Origin: Psychrobacter sp. TAE2020
Lineage (GTDB): Bacteria; Pseudomonadota; Gammaproteobacteria; Pseudomonadales; Moraxellaceae
Direction of reading: 5' to 3'
Assembly (NCBI RefSeq): GCF_018919485.1
Contig: NZ_JAHLMU010000001.1
Location: 2,299,538 to 2,363,537, forward strand
Length of the DNA stretch: 64,000 nucleotides
The notes beneath the pieces were generated by a model. The model was not told where the DNA came from and did no database searches. It saw nothing but the letters and a program-made list of their open reading frames with translations. A program made the position numbers and the translations under genes. Positions within the stretch are counted from its first letter, which is position 1; each line of letters starts with the position of its first letter. This document shows positions 10,084-19,754 of the stretch, one piece after another.

Positions 10084-11769
10084 ATGTCATTAGTCTCCTC
10101 GTTAAAACACAGTATCTTCGTACGTATCTATGGCGGACTATTAATAGTTTGTCTATGCGTAGCCTTATTTGCGCAGTTGTTGATGGATACTATCAATAAA
10201 GAGCGAGTGCAATCCTACCGTGAGAATATGGCAACAGGGGCTTTTTACTTAGTAAGTGAAGGTATTGGTCATCAGGACAGTGAGGCCCAGCGTGAGTATT
10301 GGCTATCTGATGCTAGTAGTCTGTTTGGCTCAACGTTTAAGATACTGCCGATCAAAGAGGTTGGTTTTAGCTCTAGTGAATTGCGCCGTTTTGATAATGG
10401 TGAAACGGTAGTTCGATACATTACGCAACCTACTTATGCTAATGTTTATCATCGATTGCCAGATGGCAATAGTGTATTGACAGTGCGAATCTCACAAGTT
10501 ACTGAGCAGCAAGTGCGTGCTATGGCGGTATTCCTCTTAGACGACTTGTCCTACTATTCGACGCTATCGGCAAAACGCAGTCGTCTAGCGGAGCTATCAG
10601 AAAAATTTGCTTTTCCATTGAAGTTAAAAGGTATCAATAGCTTAAGTCTAGACAATGACCAGATGGCGCGATTGCGCCGTGATGAAGTAGTTATATTGTT
10701 TCAAGATACTAGTACCAACCAAGGCGGCTCTTCGATAAAAATAATTGTGCCTTCTGAAATTAACGATATGGTGATAGTGATGGGGCCAGTACCCTTATTC
10801 AACTGGTTTCCACTAAATCTAATCATCAGTATGGTACTGATTAGCATGTTCTTAATCAGTCTAGGCGTCTACGCCCTTATCTTCCCGCTCGAGCGTAAGC
10901 TACAATTAATCCAAGTTGGGGTTAATGAGGTCAGCGAGGGTAACTTGGATATTCAAGTACAAGTTATCGGTCAAGATGAGATTGCTCGTTTGTCAGCGAC
11001 TTTTAATGCTATGACTTCACATATCAAACGTCTGATTGAGTCACAGCGTGAGTTAACTCGGGCGGTGTCTCATGAGCTGCGTACGCCAGTCGCTCGTATT
11101 CGTTTTGCGGTCGATATGCTGGCTGATACTGAAGATGAGGAGTCACGTTTTAAGCAGCGCGATTTCATAGATGAAGATATTGAGTCGCTCAACGGTTTGA
11201 TTGATGAGATGTTGACTTATGCCAAATTAGAAGAAGGCTCACCTAAGCTAGATCTAGAAGCGGTAAATCTTAAAGAGCTAATCGAGCAGGTGGTCCGTGA
11301 GACTAATGCGTTAGGTAAAGATATCAAAATCGTTGGTAATCCGCCTAATGCTAAAGTGACAGCAATTGCTGATCGTCGCTATCTACATCGAGTCATTCAA
11401 AATCTAGCTGGTAATGCATTACGCTATGCAGAGACTACTATCATCATCAGTGCTGGAGTAAAAAAAGGCGATGCTTTTGTTATCGTTGAAGATGATGGTC
11501 ATGGTATAGCAGAGTCTGATCGTGAAAAGGTGTTTATTCCTTTTTCACGCTTAGATGACAGCCGAACCCGTGCTTCAGGTGGCTATGGTTTAGGCTTATC
11601 TATTGTATCGCGCATTGCTTTTTGGTTTAATGGTAGTATGTCTGTAGACGAAAGCCCGGAGCTGGGTGGCGCGCGCTTTGCCATGACTTGGCCGATTAAG
11701 CCTTTGACTCAAACTATCTCTGCTGACCAAATAACTCAAGAGCAAAGCAATCGCAGTTTTGATAGCTAA
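10084..11769 (+). CDS. bfmS: Sensor histidine kinase, BfmS-like
   Basis: Starting at ATG 10084 the product has 561 residues. It shows a basic N-terminus and membrane helix at about 15-35, a periplasmic sensor region to about 235, a second membrane helix at about 240-262, a HAMP linker, the H-box SHELRTPVAR with phosphoacceptor His330, and the ATPase domain with N box (NLAGNALRYA), DDGHG and GYGLGLSIV motifs. It should phosphorylate the BfmR-like regulator encoded just upstream. The N-terminal KHSIFVRIYGG resembles Acinetobacter BfmS. An earlier ATG at 9922 lies inside the terminator hairpin and would add 54 residues, so the later start is preferred, although its ribosome site is weak. The long periplasmic region is much less conserved than the kinase core. 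Confidence 0.9.
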   Translation: MSLVSSLKHSIFVRIYGGLLIVCLCVALFAQLLMDTINKERVQSYRENMATGAFYLVSEGIGHQDSEAQREYWLSDASSLFGSTFKILPIKEVGFSSSELRRFDNGETVVRYITQPTYANVYHRLPDGNSVLTVRISQVTEQQVRAMAVFLLDDLSYYSTLSAKRSRLAELSEKFAFPLKLKGINSLSLDNDQMARLRRDEVVILFQDTSTNQGGSSIKIIVPSEINDMVIVMGPVPLFNWFPLNLIISMVLISMFLISLGVYALIFPLERKLQLIQVGVNEVSEGNLDIQVQVIGQDEIARLSATFNAMTSHIKRLIESQRELTRAVSHELRTPVARIRFAVDMLADTEDEESRFKQRDFIDEDIESLNGLIDEMLTYAKLEEGSPKLDLEAVNLKELIEQVVRETNALGKDIKIVGNPPNAKVTAIADRRYLHRVIQNLAGNALRYAETTIIISAGVKKGDAFVIVEDDGHGIAESDREKVFIPFSRLDDSRTRASGGYGLGLSIVSRIAFWFNGSMSVDESPELGGARFAMTWPIKPLTQTISADQITQEQSNRSFDS

Positions 11770-12034
11770 TATCACATCCAAGGTATCGGTGCAAATTTTC
11801 GATCCAAATAGTAAAGGCTAAAGAATAGCAGCTAGAGTAGCTCGCAGAGTTTTTATGTACTGTAAGAACAGCCATCAGTATTAGCAGCCCGTTATTATTT
11901 TAATTTTTAGCTAAGCATAAGTCTGAATGTAAACATAGCTGGCTATGCAGCAGTTGGTTATCAATAGACTCATTAATGAGTTGAAGCTAGTGAAGGGGAT
12001 AGGCCTTACTGTTTGAAATACAGGAGCAGAAACA

Positions 12035-12214
12035 ATGCGTTATTTATTTGGCGGTTTAGTATTACTAAACGCTATCACTTTAGGTTACTACTTATTTATA
12101 CCGCAGCCGTCAGTTACTAACAGTCTAAAGTTGATTGAAGCTGAGATAATACAGCCACTGGCATTTACCAATAGCGCCACGTATATTGCACCGCCTATTG
12201 GTAAAGCAGAGTAG
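12035..12214 (+). CDS. Small membrane-anchored protein, unknown function
   Basis: This 59-residue frame starts at ATG 12035 with a good AGGAG ribosome site eight bases upstream. The N-terminus (about residues 3-22) is one hydrophobic helix, MRYLFGGLVLLNAITLGYY; a polar tail of about 37 residues follows, rich in Pro, Gln and Thr and likely outside the membrane. It lies 265 bases after bfmS on the same strand and converges tail-to-tail with the EnvZ-like kinase gene (10-base gap). I do not recognise the family. Its position beside two sensor kinases raises the possibility of a small modulator of one of them, but that is speculation. Confidence 0.55.
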   Translation: MRYLFGGLVLLNAITLGYYLFIPQPSVTNSLKLIEAEIIQPLAFTNSATYIAPPIGKAE

Positions 12215-12224
12215 CCAACAGTAT

Positions 12225-13691
12225 TTATTGCCCTGCTATTGTATTATCAGCAATAATTTTAGCTTCACTAGCTGAGGCTTCGTCCCCAGTAACTTTAGAA
12301 ATTAGTGGAATACGCACACAAACCTCTAAGCCCCCATCAGGATGATTAATAGCCTCGACTTCCCCATGATGTAGGCGGGCAATACGACTAACAATCGCTA
12401 AGCCTAAGCCGCTACCTTGGGTAGTCCGTGCTGTCTCCCCGCGCTCAAAGGGCTGCATAATACGCTCCAACTGATCCTCTGCGACGCCTTCACCACAGTC
12501 TCGTACACAAATCACTAATTGCTCATTAGCCTCTTTATTCACTTGGTTTTCGCTAACTATCTCACTATCTTCTTCCAGCTCAGCCTCGCTAAGAATGGGT
12601 ACTACCTGAGCCGATAAATAGATCGGTGGTTTACCATAACGGTTAGCGTTGTTAACTAAGTTGATGATCAAGCGTTTGATTGATAGAGGGCGCACGGGAA
12701 CAGCGTTATTACATTCAGATTGATAGATAAACTTCATCGGCGCAAACTGCACCATAATCTCTTTAAATATAGTGTCTAAGTTGGTTAAGCGCACTGGTTC
12801 ATCAGAGCCATCTTTCATAAATGAGATAAACTGCTCTAAGATCGCATCCATGTCTTCGACATCATAAATAAGCCCTTCACGGAAAAAGTCATCCGGCAGC
12901 ATCTCAGCGGTTAGGCGCATTCGGGTCAGAGGAGTGCGCAGATCGTGAGAAATTCCAGCGAGCATAATAGTGCGCTCTTTTTGTGCTTGGTTAAGGGTAG
13001 TAAACAGACGATTAAAAGCGGTGTTCACTTGCCGAATCTCAGTAGGGCCACTATTCGTTGGCAAAGTAGTCGCATGGCCCAGACGGATATAATTGTTTGC
13101 CGCCCGCTGCAAGTAACGCAGTGGACGATTAAGCTGACGCGCTAATAAAATGATAGTCAACAAGGTCAATATCGGTAAGCCAAACAAAAATAATATTAGT
13201 AATACTGGACTGTATTGTGAGTAATAGACAACCGACTCGCGAATCCAAAAGCTAGTATCACGACTGTCTTGGACCCACAACTGGGGAGTAGGTTTAAATT
13301 TAAAATACACCGCTACAGGACGCCCAAGTTGAGCCCCAATCTCATTTTGCAGCACGTCAGTAAATAAGCCTACAAAAGCTTTATCTTCCACTTTTGGGAA
13401 GTCGCTAGGGTTATTCACTACTGCCACATGTGAGTGCTGATAGACCCACTGCTGCATTTGTGGATTATCCCGCCAGTCACGTTTGACACTGTTCATCAGA
13501 CGCAGCTCACTAGTCAAATAGCGTGCATGGCTTTTGAGCTCTGGTAAATAAAGACTGCGCCAAAAAAACCATATCGATAAGCTAACGCTAATGATTACAA
13601 TAAAAGTAACCATCAGCGTGGTTTTCCAACTATTGGAATAGGAGCGAGTAAACCAACCTTGACGGCGTGAGCGTGGATTCGGAGATATCAT
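12225..13691 (-). CDS. envZ: EnvZ-like osmosensor histidine kinase without adjacent regulator
   Basis: From the ATG at 13691 the product has 488 residues. It has a membrane helix at about 25-45, a periplasmic domain of about 110 residues, a second helix at about 160-185, HAMP, then AGISHDLRTPLTRMRL with phosphoacceptor His249 (E. coli EnvZ His243), and the ATPase domain with NLVNNANRYG, RDCGEGV and GSGLGLAIV. The H-box context and topology match EnvZ rather than BfmS. EnvZ normally pairs with OmpR, whose gene is usually directly upstream; here the upstream neighbour is rpsP in the opposite direction and no ompR lies in the window. There is an acidic insert of about 20 residues in the ATPase domain (Glu/Ser/Asn-rich, near residues 380-400). 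A TTG start at 13742 would add 17 residues and is less likely. Confidence 0.85.
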   Translation of the reverse strand: MISPNPRSRRQGWFTRSYSNSWKTTLMVTFIVIISVSLSIWFFWRSLYLPELKSHARYLTSELRLMNSVKRDWRDNPQMQQWVYQHSHVAVVNNPSDFPKVEDKAFVGLFTDVLQNEIGAQLGRPVAVYFKFKPTPQLWVQDSRDTSFWIRESVVYYSQYSPVLLILFLFGLPILTLLTIILLARQLNRPLRYLQRAANNYIRLGHATTLPTNSGPTEIRQVNTAFNRLFTTLNQAQKERTIMLAGISHDLRTPLTRMRLTAEMLPDDFFREGLIYDVEDMDAILEQFISFMKDGSDEPVRLTNLDTIFKEIMVQFAPMKFIYQSECNNAVPVRPLSIKRLIINLVNNANRYGKPPIYLSAQVVPILSEAELEEDSEIVSENQVNKEANEQLVICVRDCGEGVAEDQLERIMQPFERGETARTTQGSGLGLAIVSRIARLHHGEVEAINHPDGGLEVCVRIPLISKVTGDEASASEAKIIADNTIAGQ

Positions 13692-13875
13692 AAGCAGTTG
13701 TGGCTCTGGACAATAGGTAATAATGTATGAAGTATAGTGCAATAGTTATTCAGGTGCTATGGGCACTACTAGACTTTTCACTAACCAAACGCCAGCTATA
13801 AGAATCGGCAGGCATTCGTCAGAGTGATTAGCGTTAAGTCACGGTTATAAAAGCATTAAATAAACCTAGTTTAGG

Positions 13876-13904
13876 TGTTTAATAATAAAATACTATGTTA
13901 TAAT
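13876..13904 (+). promoter_or_regulatory. Promoter of the rpsP ribosomal operon
   Basis: A perfect -10 box TATAAT (13899-13904) is followed by a GC-rich discriminator TACGCCC. A weak -35-like TGTTTA lies 17 bases upstream (13876-13881). GC-rich discriminators are typical of promoters repressed during the stringent response, which fits a ribosomal-protein operon. Confidence 0.55.
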
Positions 13905-13943
13905 TACGCCCTTTTTGGTATACCTGCGAAAGAGAGAATTCAC

Positions 13944-14210
13944 ATGGTTGTTATTCGTTTAGCACGGGGCGGTGCCAAGAAACGCCCATTTTATCAAGTA
14001 GTAGTAGCAGATCAACGCCGCGCGCGTGATGGCCGTTACATCGAAAATATTGGCTTTTTTAATCCGCTAGCTAAAGATTCAGAAGAAGCAGTACGCGTAA
14101 ACATGGAAGCGTACAAGTCTTGGATCGAGAAAGGTGCACAACCTTCAGATCGCGTTGCTTCTTTAGTAAAGTCTTATAACAAAGCAGCTACTACCGAAGC
14201 TAAAGCTTAA
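13944..14210 (+). CDS. rpsP: 30S ribosomal protein S16
   Basis: The 88-residue protein starts with [23 protein letters not shown], the diagnostic S16 N-terminus, and contains [12 protein letters not shown] at about 28-39. S16 is an assembly protein of the small subunit. The start at 13944 was chosen for the conserved N-terminus and the AAAGAGAGAA ribosome site; upstream in-frame codons belong to the leader. It heads the conserved order rpsP-rimM-trmD-rplS, in which rimM also acts in 30S maturation. The tail is alanine-rich as is common. Confidence 0.97.
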   Translation: MVVIRLARGGAKKRPFYQVVVADQRRARDGRYIENIGFFNPLAKDSEEAVRVNMEAYKSWIEKGAQPSDRVASLVKSYNKAATTEAKA

Positions 14211-14240
14211 GTATTAGTTTATCGGCTAATTAGATAAGTA

Positions 14241-14278
14241 AATGATTAAACAGCGTAAGTTATTTAATCATTCATTTT
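14241..14278 (+). terminator. AT-rich hairpin between rpsP and rimM (attenuator-like)
   Basis: AATGATTAAA (14241-14250) pairs with TTTAATCATT (14263-14272), and a short T run follows (14275-14278). The stem is ten A-T-rich pairs, so it is weak. It may lower expression of rimM-trmD compared with rpsP, as differential expression is known in this operon in E. coli. Confidence 0.45.
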
Positions 14279-14405
14279 TATTAGCCTGCTTTAAAACATA
14301 GCGTAACTGGTCTAACCAGGCTACGCCATTAACTGTTTATTGCTGTTTTAAGTGGCTGTTGATGTTTACGTCAATAGGTGCTTATACAAAGCTAGGTTCG
14401 CTGTT

Positions 14406-14939
14406 ATGTCATCTGCTCCAGACGCTAAATCCCTCATGAAAATTGCCCAGCTCAAAAAGCCTTACGGCATTAAAGGCTGGTTATGGTTATTTAGTGAAAC
14501 TGATAATCGCGAAGACATATTTGGCATGCAGCCGTGGTGGATGAAAACCGCTACTGGTATGAAGCCGTTGACTGTCAAAGCTTGGCGTCAGCAAGGTACA
14601 GGGATCGTTGCTCAGTTTGAGCAAGTTCCTGACCGTAACGTCGCTGAGACTATGAACGGAGTTACCGTTTGGGTTGAGCAAGATATACTGCCAGAGACTG
14701 CTGCTGATGAGTTTTATTGGTCAGATTTGGTAGGTATGCGAGTCATAAACGAGCAAGATGAGTATCTAGGTGATATCACCGAAATGTTTGAAACGGGTGC
14801 CCATGATATTATGCGTGTAGCCGTTACTTCAGACAGTATAGATGGTGAAGAGCGTCTGATACCTTGGCATAAGCAAACCGTAGTGCAAGTCGATAAGACT
14901 AGCAAAACGGTAACTGTAGATTGGCCAAGCGACTACTAA
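14406..14939 (+). CDS. rimM: Ribosome maturation factor RimM
   Basis: RimM (177 residues from ATG 14406) helps assemble the head of the 30S subunit and binds S19. The N-terminal RimM barrel begins at about residue 10 with IAQLKKPYGIKGWLWL (the conserved GxxG-type G-I-K-G loop), and the C-terminal PRC-barrel-like domain carries FYWSDLVGM near 98-106 and LIPW near 153. A GTG codon at 14352 would add 18 residues, but the ATG gives a normal length and has a TAGG-type site upstream. trmD follows after 95 bases. Confidence 0.95.
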   Translation: MSSAPDAKSLMKIAQLKKPYGIKGWLWLFSETDNREDIFGMQPWWMKTATGMKPLTVKAWRQQGTGIVAQFEQVPDRNVAETMNGVTVWVEQDILPETAADEFYWSDLVGMRVINEQDEYLGDITEMFETGAHDIMRVAVTSDSIDGEERLIPWHKQTVVQVDKTSKTVTVDWPSDY

Positions 14940-15034
14940 TAACAGACTGTTAGTTCAGTGTGAGTAGCCGTCATTTGCCTTTACCAAGTTAAGGTGATGA
15001 CACTAAGCTGAGTAGTTAAACAAGCGGGCCTAAG

Positions 15035-15805
15035 ATGTATTTTGCAGTGATTAGTATTTTTCCTGAGATGTTTGCATCGATTCGTGATTTTGGTATTACG
15101 GGACGAGCAGTGACTCAGAATCAGGTCACTATAGAGTGCATTAACCCGCGTGATTATACTACTGATAACTACCGCCGCATTGACGAACGTCCTTATGGTG
15201 GTGGTCCTGGCATGGTCATGATGGCTGAACCTTTAGCGCAAGCTATTGATGATGCTCGTCAGCGAGCTAGCTTACATGGCTGTCGTATTGACAAAGCGCA
15301 TTGTCCGGTGATTTATATGTCACCACAAGGGCAAACGCTGAGTGAGAGTAAAGTGCTCGATATGGCTGAGTATGACGGCATGATTATATTGTGCGGTCGT
15401 TACGAGGGCATAGATGAGCGCTTATTAGCACAATATGTTGATAGCGAGGTGTCAGTTGGTGATTATGTGCTTACTGGTGGCGAGCTGCCAGCGATGGTAC
15501 TAATGGATAGTGTGATTCGTCGTCTACCAGATACTATGGGTGATGATCAATCAGCTGAGCAAGATTCGTTCGTCGATGGCTTGCTTGACTGCCCACACTA
15601 TACTAAGCCGCATGAGTTTGCAGGTATGGCTGTCCCGGAAGTACTACTTTCAGGTCATCATGCCAACATTGCCAAGTGGCGTTTTAGTCAGCAAGTTGAA
15701 CGTACGCAAGCGCGGCGTCCAGATCTATGGCAAGCGTTTACTCCCAATGTTCAGCAAGCGAAGTGGTTAAAAGCCTTAGCGAAAGCAGACAGCAATAACC
15801 GTTAA
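15035..15805 (+). CDS. trmD: tRNA (guanine-N1)-methyltransferase TrmD
   Basis: TrmD (256 residues) transfers a methyl group from S-adenosylmethionine to G37 of tRNAs and so prevents frameshifting. The protein has the knotted SPOUT fold signature: [13 protein letters not shown] at about 125-137 and [15 protein letters not shown] at about 144-158, plus the N-terminal FPEMF and [11 protein letters not shown] motifs. The C-terminal DNA/tRNA-binding part with HYTKP is complete. It is the third gene of the rpsP operon; rplS begins 163 bases downstream. Confidence 0.97.
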   Translation: MYFAVISIFPEMFASIRDFGITGRAVTQNQVTIECINPRDYTTDNYRRIDERPYGGGPGMVMMAEPLAQAIDDARQRASLHGCRIDKAHCPVIYMSPQGQTLSESKVLDMAEYDGMIILCGRYEGIDERLLAQYVDSEVSVGDYVLTGGELPAMVLMDSVIRRLPDTMGDDQSAEQDSFVDGLLDCPHYTKPHEFAGMAVPEVLLSGHHANIAKWRFSQQVERTQARRPDLWQAFTPNVQQAKWLKALAKADSNNR

Positions 15806-15968
15806 ACAAATAGTTACTCGTCAAAATTTTGCGCAATAATAAAACAGGTCATACCATAATGGCCGTTTGTATAACCCTTACCTTGTATCTTATTACAGAT
15901 ATAATTAATTATTACAAACAGGTGATATGCGCTTAGCCTCTATTATCTAATGTGAGGAGATAACTCTC

Positions 15969-16394
15969 ATGAGCAACAAGCATCCATTAGTTCAAGTCAT
16001 CGAAAATGCCCAACTACGTGAGCACCCAAGCTTCAGCCCAGGCGATACTGTCGTGGTTCAAGTAAAAGTACGTGAAGGCGATCGTGAGCGTTTACAGGCC
16101 TTTGAAGGCGTTGTTATCGCTAAGCGTAACCGCGGTCTAAACTCAGCATTTACCGTTCGTAAAATTTCAAGCGGTGTTGGTGTTGAGCGTGCTTTCCAAT
16201 TGCATTCACCTATTGTTGATAGCATTGAAGTGAAACGTCGCGGCGCTGTTCGTCGTGCGAAACTGTACTACTTACGTGAGCGTTCTGGTAAATCAGCACG
16301 TATCCGTGAAAAACTTGGCGCTCGTCCAGTTAAAAAAGTCGCTCAGAAAAAGACTGATGCTAACGTTCCAGCCGATACTGCACCAGGTATCTAA
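15969..16394 (+). CDS. rplS: 50S ribosomal protein L19
   Basis: L19 (141 residues) sits at the subunit interface of the ribosome. The body matches the family: [22 protein letters not shown] then [13 protein letters not shown], and [14 protein letters not shown] near 67-80. The tail after about residue 116 is a lysine/alanine-rich extension (VKKVAQKKT) making the protein longer than E. coli L19 (115 residues). A GTGAGGAG ribosome site precedes the ATG. A strong terminator follows at 16531. Confidence 0.97.
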   Translation: MSNKHPLVQVIENAQLREHPSFSPGDTVVVQVKVREGDRERLQAFEGVVIAKRNRGLNSAFTVRKISSGVGVERAFQLHSPIVDSIEVKRRGAVRRAKLYYLRERSGKSARIREKLGARPVKKVAQKKTDANVPADTAPGI

Positions 16395-16530
16395 GCACTT
16401 ATTTAAGACTACCGTTACTTCAGCTTAATTCATTGATGGATAGGTTGTAGTAAACCAGTAGACTTAGTGCTCGCTGCAAGCCCTTATTCATAGGTTTATC
16501 ATATTAATAAGTAGGTGTACCAAAAAAGAC

Positions 16531-16567
16531 AAAACCCCAATCTTGCTGATGCCAGATTGGGGTTTTT
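16531..16567. terminator. Bidirectional terminator between rplS and the DUF4442 gene
   Basis: AAAACCCCAATCT (16531-16543) pairs perfectly with AGATTGGGGTTTT (16554-16566), with a ten-base loop. A and T runs on both sides suit termination of both convergent genes. Confidence 0.85.
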
Positions 16568-16614
16568 GTATCTATAGACTTTAATATTAGTAAAGCTGCT
16601 GATTTATTAGTCGC

Positions 16615-17169
16615 TTAATCAATAGTATCTACCGGACTGCTCTGATTTTTAGATTTGCTGTGTTTACGCAGACGAATATAGACCGTCTTAGTCACAGTAG
16701 CGATGATTTTTTGTTGATCATCGACGATGTCGGTCTTATAGTCACGAAATACCGCTTCACCGTGCTCTGCTAAGTCGCGGATGGTGGCTATCTCATCATT
16801 AGGGATCTTCATACGTGCGGTAACTCTAGTTTTGCCAGGGGCGATAAACTCAATATGTGAGCTTTTGTCCCAAACCACGTAGCTACTACCAAGCTGGTGC
16901 ATCAACATAGTCATATAAAAAGGATCAACCATCGAATACAAGCTACCGCCAAACTGGGTGCCAACGATATTTTTATTCATCGCATTGAGCCCCATGCTAA
17001 CTACGCATAAGCCATGATCAAGATTGACATGCTCAACTTTAATACCGGCACCAACATAAGGCGCATAAGTATTAATACGCAATTTAAGCAAATGGGGCGA
17101 CAACAGCGGCATAATGTTTTTTTTAGTTTTACGCTTGAACGACTCAAAATTCTTTGGTAATAGGTTCAT
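16615..17169 (-). CDS. DUF4442 hotdog-fold thioesterase-like protein
   Basis: The 184-residue protein looks like the DUF4442 family, a hotdog fold related to YiiD-type and acyl-CoA thioesterases. Visible features are the substrate-pocket stretch NKNIVGTQFGGSLYSMVDP (about 66-84), an alternating strand HIEFIAPGKTRVTARMKI, and a C-terminal strand ending in TVYIRLR. The first 20 residues are basic. Its substrate is not known. It converges with rplS across the shared terminator, and faces the decayed region upstream of uvrC. The ATG has an AGGACAAC ribosome site. Confidence 0.75.
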   Translation of the reverse strand: MNLLPKNFESFKRKTKKNIMPLLSPHLLKLRINTYAPYVGAGIKVEHVNLDHGLCVVSMGLNAMNKNIVGTQFGGSLYSMVDPFYMTMLMHQLGSSYVVWDKSSHIEFIAPGKTRVTARMKIPNDEIATIRDLAEHGEAVFRDYKTDIVDDQQKIIATVTKTVYIRLRKHSKSKNQSSPVDTID

Positions 17170-17312
17170 AGGGTTGTCCTGTTGTTTTTTATAATTATAG
17201 CGGTTATCTAAGCTTTAGCTGCGCAAAAGATAACCATAATAGTTAAAAATAGCAGCACTAGCCAGTCTTAAAGGGTAACTAAACTAATGCTTATCTTAAG
17301 CATGAATGACCG

Positions 17313-17623
17313 ATGATGCAAGCCAAGCGCTGGCGTATCGACTAAGCGTTTCGGGATTATCGCTTTGAGTATGTAGATACTATTGCGGTGACGCGGGCGG
17401 CAACTACTGGTAAAGTAGTAACGGTCGGCGCTATTGCCGCTACTTTTGCTATAATTTTAGGTCTAAACCAAGATTTTGTACTAGAAAAAGTAGGCTGTAA
17501 GTTATTAAATACTGCTGCATTTAGGTTTTGTAGGTACTAGATCCCCAGTCAAAACCAGTCAAACATCTCTTTACTTGGGCACAAGGTATTGGTATGTCGC
17601 ATAGTGCCTTTACTATTATTTAA
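17313..17623 (+). pseudogene. Possible decayed gene upstream of uvrC
   Basis: The 607-base gap between the DUF4442 gene and uvrC contains broken coding-like sequence. An ATG frame at 17313 is stopped by TAA at 17343, reopens in the same frame for about 60 codons with a hydrophobic stretch (VGAIAATFAIILGL), then appears to shift by one frame near 17538 into a segment ending HSAFTII before TAA at 17621. Codon composition resembles coding DNA, but I cannot name the parent gene. A chance pattern is possible. Confidence 0.28.
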
Positions 17624-17776
17624 GGTTAAGATCTTTATAGTTATAGGTGTACTTATAGTTCTAATGTCGCTTTAATGTGGTTTTGCTGCGGCTTTACCCT
17701 GATGCATTGTTGCAATATCAGTATAATTGCCCCATAAATAAATGTATTACAGCATTTTCTGAGAGTACTGTTCATT

Positions 17777-19666
17777 ATGGTCACTGATTCAAAATCAAGC
17801 ATTGTTGACGATAAAAAACCTATCGATAATAAAAATATAGCCATCGATAAAGAGGATAAGCAAGCTCGTCTAAAGCATCTGATTAAACGCCTGCCAAACT
17901 TGCCAGGGGTCTATAAAATGCTGGGTAAAAATGGTGACATTCTCTATGTGGGCAAGGCTAAATCGCTGAAAAGTCGGGTTAATAGCTACTTCGCTAAGAC
18001 CATCGACCATCCAAAAACTCGTGCGCTAGTGGCTCGTATTCATAATATCGAAACCATTATTACTCGGAGCGAGACTGAAGCGCTATTGCTTGAGCAAAAC
18101 CTGATTAAGGAGCATCGTCCGCCTTATAACGTTATGTTGCGTGATGATAAATCTTATCTCTATGTGTTTATTTCTGCTGATAAGCCTTATCCTCGTCTAG
18201 CTTATGGCCGTGGCAAAGGCAATCATCAAAAGGGTAAGTTTTTTGGGCCATTTCCTTCGGCATATGCGGCTAAAGAAACTTTAGTACTGATGCAAAAAAT
18301 GTTTCAGATGCGCCAGTGTACTAATAGCTTTTTCAAACAACGTAAGCGCCCCTGTTTAGAGTATCAGATCAAGCGTTGCCGTGCCCCTTGCGTGGGTTTA
18401 GTGACCCCTGAGGATTATATCGAGGATGTGAATAATACTATTCGCTTTCTTAAAGGCGATTCTAGCGATATTCATAGTGCTTTGATTGAAAAGATGGAAG
18501 GTGCGGCTGAAGAGCTGGATTTTGAAAAAGCGGTTTTCTATCGAGATCAGCTATCGATGCTACGCGAAGTGCAGGCGCGACAAGCAGTTTATACTATAGA
18601 AGGTGAGGCAGATGTGATCGCCATTGCCAGCCAAGCGGGTATGACCACAGTGAATGTGCTAACCGTACGTGGCGGGCGAGTACTTGGCGGTAAGAACTAC
18701 TTCCCTGATGTAGATAGTAGTCTGCCACTAGAAGATAATCTATCAGCCTTTATAATGTCGTTTTATTTCCAAGTAACGGATGATTTGCCGGGCGAGATTA
18801 TTTTAAGCCACAAGTTACCGGATCAAAGTGCTGTCGCTGAAGCCTTGGCAACCCATTTCGGTAGTAAAGTGGTAATAAAAAACAGCGTACGTGAGCACCG
18901 TGCTGAATGGTTAGATTTAGCAACGCTCAATACCAATAATGCTTTGAAGACTAAGCTGGGTGATTATTTAGAGCTGCACGCCCGCTTTGGCGCGTTAAAG
19001 GATGTACTAGCCTCGGTAAGTGATCGAGTTATCGATCGTATCGAATGCTTCGATATTTCGCACACTATGGGTGAGGCGACTATTGGTAGCTGCGTAGTGT
19101 TTGACCAAGGAGGTTCAAGGCGTCGTGACTATCGGCAGTATGCCATTCACGATATCGTCGGCGGCGATGATTATGCAGCCATGAAACAAGTACTGACCCG
19201 CCGCTATAAAAAGCAGCCGTTGCCAGATTTACTGTTGATCGATGGTGGCAAAGGTCAGTTAAGTATGGCCAAAGAGGTATTGGTAGAACTCAATATTCTC
19301 GGTGATACGCTATTAATTGGCGTGGCCAAAGGTGAGGGGCGTAAAGCAGGATTAGAAGTGCTGCATTTCTTAGATCACGAGCCGCTCGACTTGCCTATGG
19401 ATAGCAAAGCGCTGCATTTACTAATGCATATTCGCGATGAAGCGCATCGATTTGCGATTACTGCCCATCGTAAAAAGCGTGACAAGCGTCGCTCATCGTC
19501 AGTATTAGAAGTGATCCCTGGGCTAGGAGAGAAGCGTCGTCGCGACTTACTGAATCATTTCGGTGGTTTACAGCAGTTACTAGGCGCTTCGCAGCAAGAG
19601 CTGGCAGGGGTACAAGGTATTGGACCAATACTAGCCAAGACCGTCTATAAAGTGTTGCATGAGTAA
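17777..19666 (+). CDS. uvrC: Excinuclease ABC subunit C
   Basis: UvrC (629 residues) makes both incisions around damage during nucleotide excision repair, together with UvrA and UvrB. Domains in order: N-terminal GIY-YIG nuclease (about 38-115, with GVYKML and [10 protein letters not shown]), a cysteine-rich segment with [13 protein letters not shown] (about 195-207), the UVR motif that contacts UvrB (about 235-270), an RNase H-like C-terminal nuclease with ECFDISH and [10 protein letters not shown], and tandem helix-hairpin-helix motifs (PGLGEKRRR and VQGIGPILA). The first 30 residues are a polar Asp/Lys-rich extension beyond the usual start. ATG 17777 was kept although no strong ribosome site is seen. 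Confidence 0.97.
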   Translation: MVTDSKSSIVDDKKPIDNKNIAIDKEDKQARLKHLIKRLPNLPGVYKMLGKNGDILYVGKAKSLKSRVNSYFAKTIDHPKTRALVARIHNIETIITRSETEALLLEQNLIKEHRPPYNVMLRDDKSYLYVFISADKPYPRLAYGRGKGNHQKGKFFGPFPSAYAAKETLVLMQKMFQMRQCTNSFFKQRKRPCLEYQIKRCRAPCVGLVTPEDYIEDVNNTIRFLKGDSSDIHSALIEKMEGAAEELDFEKAVFYRDQLSMLREVQARQAVYTIEGEADVIAIASQAGMTTVNVLTVRGGRVLGGKNYFPDVDSSLPLEDNLSAFIMSFYFQVTDDLPGEIILSHKLPDQSAVAEALATHFGSKVVIKNSVREHRAEWLDLATLNTNNALKTKLGDYLELHARFGALKDVLASVSDRVIDRIECFDISHTMGEATIGSCVVFDQGGSRRRDYRQYAIHDIVGGDDYAAMKQVLTRRYKKQPLPDLLLIDGGKGQLSMAKEVLVELNILGDTLLIGVAKGEGRKAGLEVLHFLDHEPLDLPMDSKALHLLMHIRDEAHRFAITAHRKKRDKRRSSSVLEVIPGLGEKRRRDLLNHFGGLQQLLGASQQELAGVQGIGPILAKTVYKVLHE

Positions 19667-19729
19667 TCTACAAATCAGTGGCTTGATTGACATAAAACAC
19701 TGATGCAAAACCTGATAGCGGTAGCCAAT

Positions 19730-19754
19730 AAGCCACTATTGATTAGTGGCTTTT
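19730..19754. terminator. uvrC terminator overlapping the 3' end of folA
   Basis: AAGCCACTA (19730-19738) pairs with TAGTGGCTT (19744-19752), followed by Ts to 19754. It ends uvrC on the plus strand. The right arm encodes the last codons of folA on the minus strand, and the folA stop lies in the left arm. Confidence 0.7.
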
